Shown here: positions 1 to 7,400 of the stretch, in pieces
Numbering within the stretch: the stretch's first letter is position 1
How the letters are laid out: every line of letters begins with the position of its first letter
Assembly: GCA_018881555.1 (NCBI GenBank)
Contig: JACAXG010000254.1
Span: forward strand, 456,568 to 520,567
DNA: 64,000 bases
Source of the DNA: Amblyornis subalaris
Lineage: Eukaryota; Chordata; Aves; Passeriformes; Ptilonorhynchidae
Direction: 5' to 3'
Translations under genes and position numbers: made by a program
Notes under the pieces: generated by a model
The model's database searches: none
Told to the model about the DNA's origin: nothing
Seen by the model: the letters and a program-made list of their open reading frames with translations, nothing else

Positions 1-407
1 CTGCGGCTTGGGCGGTGACTATGACGGGGACCCCAGTGACGACTTCCGGCTGCCCAGCGGGGCACTGGCGGGGACCACCCAGGAATTTGTCACCGCCTGG
101 AAGGTTCCAGAGAAGGACAGAGCCTGCAGTGACGGCTGCGAAGACGGCGTGTGCAGCAGGTGTGATGTCACCAACGAGGCGACGTACGGCAGGAACGGAT
201 CCTGCGGGATCATCCGTGACGCGGAGGGGCCATTCCGGGGGTGCCACCCACGCGTCAGCCCCGTGGAGTATTTCACCCACTGTGTCCACGATGTCTGTGC
301 GGCTAGCGGGGACCGTGCCGCCTTGTGCCACGCGCTGCAGGCATACGCCGCCGCTTGCCAGGCTGCCGGTGCCACGGTCGGAGCATGGAGGACGAAAGAG
401 TTCTGCC
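1..407 (+). CDS. Exon 1 of visible gene: end of VWD domain plus C8 domain (partial, open at 5' edge)
   Basis: Reads in frame from base 2 and gives residues 1-135. It starts inside the conserved CGLCGNFNG-type motif near the end of a VWD domain, followed by the usual DPSDDF and a TAW motif (residues 31-33). The C8 domain covers roughly residues 61-133, with cysteines at 68, 81, 94, 99, 109 and 119. The segment SPVEYFTHCVHDVC is a clear C8 signature. One N-glycosylation sequon lies at N65. The exon ends at 407 before a GTAAGT donor, in phase 1. The frame stays open past the donor into the intron, but the protein-like character stops exactly there. Oddity: the second cysteine of CGLC is glycine (CGLG) and the usual N is D. 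The exon begins before the window. Confidence 0.88.
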
Positions 408-1366
408 GTAAGTCAGGCGTGATTTTGCCACTCTTCTCCTCAAAAGCCACGTTTTCTCCTGGCAAAAAAAACCCTGAAATTTTGGAAAAATCACCTTGAG
501 TTTTGGAAAAATAGTTTTGAAACAATTTCCCCCTGTTTTGGAACATTTTCTCATTTCAGAAAATATTCCCTCAAATTTTGAAGAAACTCACCTCGGTTTC
601 AAAAAAACCTTTCAATTTTCCAAAAATTTCCTCAAATTTTGGAAAAAGCCTTCCAATATTGAAAAAATCCTAAAAACGTTAAAAAATTTCAGATTTTGCA
701 AAAGTCCGCCATTTCTGAAAGGATTAGCTCAAATTTTAGAAAAATTCCCTTCCATTTTGGAAAAAATCTCCTGCCATTATGCAAGAATTCCCTTCAAACA
801 TGAAAATTTTCCCTCAATTTTGATGAAAATCTTTCAATTATGAAAAGGGGCTCAAAATCTGAAAAAATTATTCACCATTTTAAAAATAATTAAAGTTTGA
901 AAAATTCCTTCCAGTTTTGAGGGTTTTTCCTCTCATTTTGAAAAAATAAATCTCCAATTTTGAAATAAGATTTCACAGAAAGCCTTCCAATTTTGATAAA
1001 ACCCTCCAATTTTGAAAAAAAGCTCAATTTCATGAAGAAAAAACCCTAAAACTTTTTAAGATGCCCCCTCAATACTGGTAAAACACATCAGATTTTACTG
1101 AAAACACTCCAATACGGAGGAAAAATGCCAACTGGGAATGAGGCCCTCAAATTTTAAAAAAACAACCAACTTTGAGAAGAAAAAACCCTCAGTTTTGATG
1201 AAAGTGCTCAGACTAGGAAAAAACATCCCTTAAAAAAAAAACAAAACCCAAACCCTCAAATCGAAAAAAAACCCTGATTTTTTTTCCTGAAACCTTCAAA
1301 TTTTGACCAGAAGCCCCACAATTTTGGAATTGTCCCCATAATGGTGTTTTTCCCCTTTTTCCCCAG
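408..1366 (+). repeat. Intron 1, filled by a degenerate ~20-bp A/T-tract minisatellite
   Basis: The whole intron (donor GTAAGT at 408, acceptor CCCCAG ending at 1366) consists of diverged copies of a unit of about 19-21 bp: a CCTCAAATTTTG-like core followed by a run of 4-7 A. Copies can be followed from about 475 to 1310. T-tracts and A-tracts alternate, so A/T-tracts recur at roughly helical spacing. GC content drops sharply against the flanking exons. Open frames inside it, including one of 115 codons at 496-843, come from the repeat and are not genes. Confidence 0.85.
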
Positions 1367-1566
1367 CCCTGTCCTGCCCGCCCAACAGCCACTACGAGCT
1401 CTGCACCCGCACCTGTGACCTCACCTGTGCTGCCCTCGTGGGCCCTGCCCCCTGCACCTGGGGGTGCTTTGAGGGGTGTCAGTGCGACGAGGGGTTCGTC
1501 TTCGACGGGGACACCTGTGTGTCACCCGAGCGCTGCGGCTGCCTCCACAGGGGACGCTACCTCAAG
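1367..1566 (+). CDS. Exon 2: TIL (trypsin-inhibitor-like) domain
   Basis: Acceptor AG lies at 1365-1366 after a T/C-rich tract, and donor GTCAGG at 1567. The first two bases complete a split proline codon. Residues 136-202 carry a complete TIL module with exactly ten cysteines: 139, 148, 152, 156, 165, 169, 173, 175, 186 and 192. The pattern CPPNSHYELC at the start and CQCDEGFV in the middle is typical of TIL domains that follow C8 in FCGBP, zonadhesin and VWF-like proteins. TIL domains in these proteins are disulfide-knotted spacers; protease inhibition is not implied. The exon ends with the GRYLK segment that leads into the next cysteine module, at phase 0. Confidence 0.88.
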
Positions 1567-1680
1567 GTCAGGCAACAGGGCAGGTGACACTCGAGGATGG
1601 GGACTGGTGGGGTTGGTTTGCTGGGAGGCAGGTTGGGGGTTGGGCTGCCCCATCTAGAAGGTTCCAGAGGGCTTGGGGGG

Positions 1681-1858
1681 AAAAAAAAGGACAATTAACA
1701 GGAAAAAGGACAATTGGCAGGGAAAAAAGGACAGTTAGTGAGGAAGTAGCCAGGAAAAATGAATTCATAATTAATGAGAAAAAAAGGACCAATTAATGGG
1801 GAAAAAAGGACAAATGACAGGAGAAATTTGTGATTAGAAGGGAAAAAATTAACATTAA
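1681..1858 (+). repeat. Intron 2 minisatellite, ~19-22-bp unit (GGACAATTA...AAAAA)
   Basis: About eight diverged copies of a unit beginning GGACAATTA and ending in a run of A lie in the middle of intron 2 (1567-1990). Starts at 1689, 1708 and 1729 are spaced 19 and 21 bp. The unit differs in sequence from the one in intron 1. The rest of the intron is unique sequence ending in a pyrimidine-rich tract and the acceptor AG at 1989-1990. Confidence 0.8.
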
Positions 1859-1990
1859 CTGGTTGAGTTGCCCAAACTCCCCCAAATCCACCTGAATTTC
1901 TCACTGTCTGGGATTTCCCGCCTTGGAAACTGGGAAATTCCCCCCGAAATCTGGGAGATGGGGCTTAACCTCTGAGATTTCCTGTTCCAG

Positions 1991-2371
1991 GCAGGTGAGA
2001 CTGTCACCTTCAACAACTGCTCCAAGGAATGCCACTGTCACCCGTCACGGGGACTGGTGTGCCAGGACACGCAGTGTCCCCAGGACCAGGTGTGCGTCAC
2101 CCGTGACGGGGCACAGGTGTGCGCCAGGAGGGAAGGGCACTGCCGGGTGACACCTGGAGCCACCCTGACCACTTTCGACGGCGTCGCCGGGCTCCTGTTG
2201 GCCAGCGGCACCTACAAGGTGTCAGCCCTCTGCGATGAGGAGGCACCTGACTGGTTCAAGGTGGTGATGGAGGTCAGCGACTGTCGCGATGTGAACATCC
2301 CCGCGGCCACGGCCGCCATCGTCTTCGTCCGCGAGGGCGTTGTCAGCGTCAACGGCAACATGGAGGTGTGG
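1991..2371 (+). CDS. Exon 3: VWC/E-like cysteine segment and N-terminal half of terminal VWD domain
   Basis: Acceptor TTCCAG ends at 1990 and donor GTGAGT starts at 2372; both ends are phase 0. Residues 203-329. Residues 203-253 form the short cysteine-rich E/VWC-like linker (cysteines 212, 216, 218, 226, 231, 237, 246, 253), with a possible NCS sequon at N211. The second VWD domain starts at about C253. The usual GDPHYTTFDG signature is reduced to PGATLTTFDG, so the GDPH part is lost while TTFDG (262-266) is kept. After it come GTYKVSALCD and the FKVVMEVSDC strand pattern expected of a VWD fold. The exon ends inside the VNGNMEVW segment, a normal VWD intron position. Function is structural or adhesive by family; the ligand is unknown. 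Confidence 0.87.
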
Positions 2372-2450
2372 GTGAGTGACGGAGGTGAGGTGCAAGAAGG
2401 CTTGGGGTGGTTTGGGTCAACCTAGAGAGATTTGGGAAAAAATCCCTCTA

Positions 2451-2563
2451 GATTTTGCCCATTAGTGAGCTACTTTGCCCAAAATAGAGTGGTTTTGCCC
2501 AATAACAAGCCATTTTTGCCAAAAAAAGAAGAGTGATTTTGCCCAAGAACACACTGGTTTTTT
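2451..2563 (+). repeat. Intron 3 minisatellite, ~20-23-bp TTTTGCCCAA unit
   Basis: Five diverged copies of a unit with the core TTTTGCCCAA followed by NAANNAGCC lie in intron 3 (2372-2598). The unit is closely similar to that in intron 5, on the other side of exon 4, and unlike the units in introns 1 and 2. Confidence 0.78.
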
Positions 2564-2598
2564 ATCATGTTTTTCATAATTTTCTGTTACTTTCCCAG

Positions 2599-2885
2599 GT
2601 CAATGGCCTCTTCACTCGGCCCCCCACCACCATCTCTGACTCCATCTCTGTAACGTCGTCCCCCGGGAATGTCACCATCACCCACCGCTCCGGGATGTCC
2701 GTCACTGTCACCCAAGGAGGAGAGGCAACCATCACCGTGACCTCAGGCCTGGCCTCCCGTCTCTGTGCCCCCTGTGGGAATTTCAACGGAAATCCCAGGG
2801 ATGACCTGAAGCTTCCAGATGGACGTGATGCCCAGAGTGTTGGAGAGGTGGTGGACATGTGGAAATCCCGGGATTTTGCAGGATG
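2599..2885 (+). CDS. Exon 4: C-terminal half of terminal VWD domain
   Basis: Acceptor TTTCCCAG ends at 2598 and donor GTGAGT begins at 2886, phase 2. Residues 330-424 plus the first two bases of codon 425. It continues the VWD strand pattern (VNGLFTRPPT), has an N-glycosylation sequon at N353, and ends with CAPCGNFNGNPRDDL (385-399), the counterpart of CGLCGNFNG. Here both cysteines of the CXXC (385 and 388) are present, unlike the preceding VWD domain. The domain closes with VVDMWKSRDFAG, after which a C8 domain would normally follow; here the protein ends. Reading through the donor in frame gives an immediate TGG TGA, so splicing is needed to give the CD-stop ending proposed for exon 5. The choice of donor is supported by its perfect GTGAGT match. 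Confidence 0.85.
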
Positions 2886-3025
2886 GTGAGTAATTCCTAA
2901 TTTTTTTACCCCAAAATCCATGAAAATGATGTTTTTCCACCCAGAAATTTGGCAATAATGTTGGTGAGGGAGGGGCTGGGCAGATCCTGGAAGGAATTTT
3001 CCAGTTTCTTTGGTTTCATCCGCAG

Positions 3026-3032
3026 CGACTGA
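3026..3032 (+). CDS. Exon 5 coding part: last two codons and stop
   Basis: Exon 5 runs 3026-3057, after an ATCCGCAG acceptor and before a GTAAGC donor. Joined to exon 4 in phase 2 it reads Cys-Asp-stop (TGA at 3030-3032), so the protein ends in FAGCD, right at the VWD boundary. The tiny exon leaves 25 nt between stop and the next junction. Support is splice-site and phase logic only; no transcript is available to me. Confidence 0.6.
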
Positions 3033-3067
3033 GGCAGGATCCGTGGGAACAAGCCGGGTAAGCAACT

Positions 3068-3330
3068 GCTTTGCCAAAAAATGAGCCATCTTTCATAAGG
3101 CGCCTTATTTTGCCCAAGAATGAGACATCTTCCCAACAATGAGCCATTTTGCAGAATAAATACCATTTTTGCCCCCAAACAAGCCATTTTTCCTAAAATC
3201 AAGCCATTACACATAATGCTGACACACTTTTGCATAGTAATTACCCATTATTTGCATATTAACAATCCATTTTGCATAATACTTCCCCATTTTTGCCAAA
3301 ATTGACCCATTTCTGCCCCAAATGATGCAT
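3068..3330 (+). repeat. Intron 5 minisatellite, ~20-bp GAGCCATTTTTGCCC unit
   Basis: Intron 5 (3058-3345) is almost entirely diverged 20-bp units. GAGCCAT/GAGACAT/AAGCCAT cores lie at 3083, 3122, 3141, 3181 and 3201, giving spacing of 19-20 bp or multiples. The unit shares its TTTTGCCC-AA-AAGCCATTTTT core with intron 3. Confidence 0.8.
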
Positions 3331-3345
3331 TTCTCTCTCTTCCAG

Positions 3346-3668
3346 CCACATCTCCCACCAGGTCCGTCAGGAAGTTGACGCTCCCGTCTATCCTGTCTCA
3401 TAGGTGGATCCACCTCAATTTCCCCCAAATTTGGGAAAATTCCAGATCTTGCCATAAATCCATGCAATTTTCCTGGATTTTCCCCACATGGATTATCTCT
3501 GTGTGGATCCTGATGCCCCGATGTCCCATCTGACCCCTGGAACCCAAAAAATATATCGAATTCAAATCAAAAAGACCCAAATCCCGGTGTTTTTTCCCAT
3601 ATAAAAGTGATATTACCACTAGCTGGTTTTGTTACAACAGTCAATAAACACTTCTAAAGGCTTTCTGG
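3346..3668 (+). other. Terminal 3'-UTR exon
   Basis: A strong acceptor (TTTCTCTCTCTTCCAG ending at 3345) opens an exon with no useful frame, consistent with an untranslated last exon after the stop in exon 5. It contains a perfect 14-bp palindrome at 3402-3415 (AGGTGGATCCACCT) and ends shortly after the AATAAA at 3643. The exact cleavage site (about 3660-3668) is inferred. Confidence 0.6.
3643..3648 (+). terminator. Poly(A) signal AATAAA
   Basis: Canonical AATAAA inside GTCAATAAACAC, followed about 20 nt later by a GT-rich stretch (GGGGTGTG near 3667), the usual downstream element. It is the first such signal after the terminal acceptor. Confidence 0.7.
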
Positions 3669-3734
3669 GGTGTGAATTTGAAGTTTATTTGTTAATTTGG
3701 AAAATTGGAAGGTCATCTTCCTGAAGGATATGTA

Positions 3735-5095
3735 AACTTCACCCCTATGTGTGGGGCAATGTGACCCCCAAGTGTGGGGCACTGGGACCCCCATGTTCGG
3801 CATTGTGGCCCCAAAGTGTGGGGCATTCCACCCCGAGTCCAGGGCACTGTGACCCTCAAATTTGGGACACCAAGACTCCCAAATGTGGCACATTGTGGCC
3901 CCCAAGCGTGGTACGTTTTGACCCCAAAGTGTAGTGCAATGTGACCAAAAAGTGTGGGAAAATTTGACCCTAAAGCAGGTGGCATTGTGACTCCAAAGTG
4001 TGGGGCACCATGGCCCTCAAGTCTGGGGTAAAGTGATGCTTGTGTGTGGATCACTGTGATCCCAAAGTGTAGAACACTGGACACCCAAGTGTGGGGCAAT
4101 GCGATCCCAAGGTGTGCAGCACCTGGACCCCAAGTGTGGGGTGCTGTTACCTCCAAGTTTGGGACACCTTGACACCTAAGTGTGGGGCAATGTAACTCCA
4201 AAGTGTGGGGCATTTTTGCCCCAAAATATGGAGCAGTACGACCCCAAAATATGGGACACTGTGACTCCCAGGTGTGAGATATTGAGACCCTCGTGTGTGA
4301 GTCATTGTGACCCCAAAGTGTGGGGTATCTGACCCCCAAATGTGGGCTGTCTTGACACCAAAGTGTGGGGCAACGTGACCCAAAAGTGTGTGGCACCACA
4401 ACCCCTAAATGTGGCACACTGTTAACCCAAGCATAGGGCACTGTGACCCCAAAGTATGGGGCATTCTGGCCCCAAAATGTTTGGCATTTTGCCCCCAAAA
4501 TGTGGGGCACTGCAGCCCTTAAGTATGTGGCATTGTGACCCCCAAGTGAGGGACATTGTGATCCCAAAGACTGGGGCAATGTGACCCCCAAGTGTAGGGC
4601 ATTTTGACCCCAAATTGTGGGGCACCCTGACCCCCAAAATGTGGGACAATGTGACAACAAGTGTGGGGCGCTGCTACCCTTAAGTGTGGGGCACTGTGAC
4701 TCCCAATTATGGGGCACTGTGACTCTAAGCTGTGGAGTGGTTTCACTCCAAAGTATGGGTCACTGTGACCTCCAAGTGTGGGACACTGTGGCCCTCGAGT
4801 TTTGGTCTTTTTGAACCCCAAGTGTGGGACACAGTGACCCACAAGTGTGGAGCAATGTGACCCACAATTGTAGGTTGCCGCGACCTCCAAGTCTGGGCTA
4901 ATGTTTCTCCACAGTATAGTGCAGTGTGACTCTTAAGTGGGGGGCACTTTAACCCCAAATTATGGTGCAGTGTGACCCCAAAGTTTGGGGCAATGAGACC
5001 CAAAAGTGTGGGGAAACATAATGCCAAAGTTTGGAGTCTTGTAACTGCAAAATTCAGGGCATTGGAACTCCAAAGTTTGGGGCACTGTACCCCAC
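3735..5095 (+). repeat. 1.36-kb minisatellite, 22-23-bp unit, immediately 3' of the gene
   Basis: About 60 diverged copies of a unit of the form AAGTGTGGGGCACTGTGACC plus 2-3 C. The array begins within about 70 bp of the predicted cleavage site and ends near 5095. Units vary between 21 and 23 bp and differ by several substitutions. The plus strand has GGGG about every 22 bases. Because the unit rarely makes stops, the minus strand shows a 334-codon open frame (3713-4717) of tandem WG/PH-rich peptide; this is a repeat artefact. Confidence 0.92.
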
Positions 5096-5624
5096 ATTGA
5101 GCCACTCCCTCCCCAGTCACCCCCCTCCACGCTGAATTGCTTCTCTCCCCCTCTCCCCCCACCCCTTTTCCCCATTCCTGCCCCATTCCCAGCTGGATTC
5201 TCGACCACCAGAGCTGTGAGGTTGGGACTCCCAGTTCCTTCTCATTTACCTCCATGGGAGCAGGAAATCTGGTGTCTCCCACTCTGCCTTGGGAAGTCCC
5301 CAAATCTCCGAGTTCTCGCCTTAAAAATAATAACAAATACTAAAACCTTGGCAGTGGGATCCAACATTCCCAGAAATACGGGAGGACCTGGCGGCATTCC
5401 CAGATATTTTCGCAACAACTTGTGTCCAGCAAAAAATTCTTGGAATTCTTCTGAAAAAAAGCTGCAAAAATAAGCTTCATGGGTTTTAACCGTTTTTTTG
5501 CCTTTATTTCCCTCAAAATCTGGTGGTTTGTGGGTAGTGGATGCATTTTTTGGGAAAGGAGTGGGAAAAGTTAGTGTGCAGGTAATTTTCAAGGAAAAGG
5601 TCATGGGATCGGGCTGGGGCTGTG
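5096..5624. other. Gene-free spacer with C-rich tract
   Basis: Holds a pyrimidine-rich, C-rich tract at about 5,104-5,195, then unremarkable sequence. I see no exon or known element in it. Confidence 0.5.
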
Positions 5625-5815
5625 TGTGGGGGAGTGGGGTGCCCCAAGGTGGTGGGAGGGGTTTGTGGTGTTTTGGTGTGACCCAAAGTGGAAGAAGGTC
5701 TTGGGGATGGGAGGGGTTGGAGGAGGGGGTTGGGAATGAGGGGTTGGTGTGCTCCAGGTATGGGGGAGGAATTGTGGGGGTTCCTCTAGGTGGGATAAGG
5801 GGGTTTAGGAAGAGG
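5625..5815 (+). repeat. G-rich tract with G-run clusters
   Basis: The plus strand is dense in GG to GGGGG runs (for example six runs of three or more G between 5,703 and 5,743), with a faint repetitive character. It could form G-quadruplex-type structures; one loop in the tightest cluster is about 8 nt, so this is borderline. Confidence 0.55.
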
Positions 5816-5830
5816 GACAGCAGCTCTGCC

Positions 5831-5860
5831 AGGCACTGGAAGCACTGGGAGCACTGGGAG
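5831..5860 (+). repeat. Three copies of a 9-10-bp GCACTGGGAG unit
   Basis: GCACTGGAA, GCACTGGGA and GCACTGGGAG lie head to tail at the edge of the GC-rich part of the window. It is the last repeat before the AT-rich region. Confidence 0.7.
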
Positions 5861-5880
5861 ACAAAACTCATCTGGCACAT

Positions 5881-7226
5881 TTAAAATATTATGTTACACA
5901 GATATTCCTATATTCAATGAATATTCAACCATTATTATCACAGTTGCTTTTCTTGTTTGATTTTTGTATGACACAACAACTTTAAAAATGTTTTCTAATC
6001 ATCTTTTGAGTCAAGAATGAACATGGCCACATTTTGCAATGAGAGTTCTCGTCACCCTCACCCTGATCTCCACAAGTCAAAGGAATTTTTATTCTGAAAA
6101 CATGCTTAGTGGTCCGATTCCTTTTTTCCTTTTTTTGTCTTATTTTTTTTCAAATATTAAAGGATTTTCAGTCACCTATTTACAATGGTTTCTGAGCCCT
6201 AGAAAACCTTGACTGTGGAGGATGCCTTGGAAGCCTCTTTAGGCTGTTGTGTTGTAAATCAATTGCAACAAATCGAAGGTTGATCAATAGTTTGTCTTTT
6301 CCTCAGAGACGAATGCATTTAACTTTTCTTTGTGTTTTAATGGAGAAAAGCTCCACCAACACAAAGGGGTTGGTTGTTAACTCTTAAATCATCCTTATTT
6401 GATAACTGATTCTGTTTCAAAGATTACTTTTATAGCACGGTCACAAGAGGTGCCTAAGAGAGTCTCTTGGAGAATAAACAGTGTTGCTTTAAAAGCATTA
6501 GGAGAATAAACTAAAATCCTTATTTAAAAAGAAAAATATTCCCTTAAAATAAAACCAGACAGTATGTGCACATTCCATGTGGTGTTTCTCTACCTGTTAA
6601 AGCCAAATATCCAGAAGCAGTTTTCCAGGAGGAAGAGCTCTCTGGCTCAAAAGTACAGCCGGTTTTTCTACATCAAAGACAAAATGCAGTTTCTGCCTCA
6701 AAATCAGCGGTCTGAGGAAATGCCTCTGATTAAAACAAACAAACAAGTCTTCTTTTGTTTGTTGTTTTTCCTTTTTTTTTTTCTTTTGCCTGCAGTTGCC
6801 AACATTTTAATTGTTTTGGTTTTTTTTTTAAGATCATGCACTAGTTTTGGCCGCCAGGCCACAATTTAATTTACTCCTTAGTTGCAGCCCAATCATTCAA
6901 ACTTTCAGTGAATTAAAAATGCCACATTAAGCTTTCACTGAAAACCTCGTGGGAAGGTGGAAGTGCACGTTTCATAATAAAGCAAAATATAATAGAAAAT
7001 AGAAATATAAAGCCGAAAGTGTGAATCTCGCATTTTTTTTACAGAGGATCTATAGTGATCAACCTACTTGTCTTTTGTCTACCTACTTGTAAGACAATCT
7101 AAAAAAATTTGTAACAGGTTGTTGCAAATTAACGTCACTTCCTCTGCCTGTATTTGTCCGGAGGTATATCCGTACATCCATCAGCCAGGGACTGGTGGTG
7201 ACAGTGATGGGAGCATGCAGGAGGTG
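5881..7226. other. AT-rich gene-free stretch
   Basis: Begins with a sharp drop in GC. It contains several T-runs and A-runs, but no exon, RNA gene or transposon that I can recognise. Confidence 0.5.
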
Positions 7227-7228
7227 GC

Positions 7229-7400
7229 ACACAGAATCACAGTCACGGAATGATTTGGGTTGGAAGGGAGCTTAAACCACATCCAGTTCCACCACCTGCC
7301 ATGGGCAAGGACACCTTCCACTATCTCAGGCTGCTCCAAGACCTGCCCAATCTGGCCTTGGACACTTCCAGGGATGGGATATCCACACGTTCTACCCTGA
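7229..7400 (-). mobile_element. CR1 LINE 3'-end fragment (5'-truncated)
   Basis: On the plus strand it reads CAGAATCACAG, GATTTGGGTTGGAAGGGA, CCATGGGCAAGGACACCTTCC and CTTCCAGGGATGGGATATCC, which is the reverse complement of the well-known CR1 3' untranslated end. The insertion is therefore on the minus strand, with its 3' terminal repeat near 7,230. Only about 170 bp remain and no reverse-transcriptase coding part is present, as usual for 5'-truncated CR1 copies. Many differences from the consensus I remember suggest an old copy. The edge at 7,400 is approximate. Confidence 0.88.

Larger units (their letters stand above)
1..3668 (+). other. Gene span: 3' part of a VWD-C8-TIL multidomain glycoprotein gene
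   Basis: Six exons can be joined with canonical GT/AG sites: 1-407, 1367-1566, 1991-2371, 2599-2885, 3026-3057 and 3346 to about 3668. Phases agree at every junction (1, 0, 0, 2). The visible protein is 426 residues: end of one VWD domain, C8, TIL, a VWC/E-like cysteine segment, then a second VWD domain and stop. This module order is that of IgG-Fc-binding protein (FCGBP), zonadhesin and related gel-forming or egg-coat proteins. Such proteins are secreted or displayed at epithelial or sperm surfaces and assemble through disulfides. I cannot choose among paralogues because the N-terminal part is outside the window. Intron 4 (2886-3025, 140 bp) is the only one without a tandem array. The 5' exons, promoter and signal peptide are not present. 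Confidence 0.85.

Noticed and set aside
408..499. Extension of exon 1 coding frame beyond 407
   Set aside because: A GTAAGT donor sits at 408, the family-like sequence stops there, and TIL continues correctly from the acceptor at 1366.
496..843. 115-codon frame in intron 1
   Set aside because: Made of the A/T-rich repeat units of the intron.
3713..4717. 334-codon open frame on the minus strand, a tandem-repeat protein rich in WG, PH and CPT motifs
   Set aside because: It lies wholly in the 22-23-bp minisatellite; unit length is not a constant multiple of three, overlapping frames in the array are also open, and no start context, splice sites or domain are present.
408..5095. Possible CRISPR-like repeat-spacer arrays
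   Set aside because: The 19-23-bp units are contiguous and degenerate with no unique spacers, and the DNA is vertebrate.
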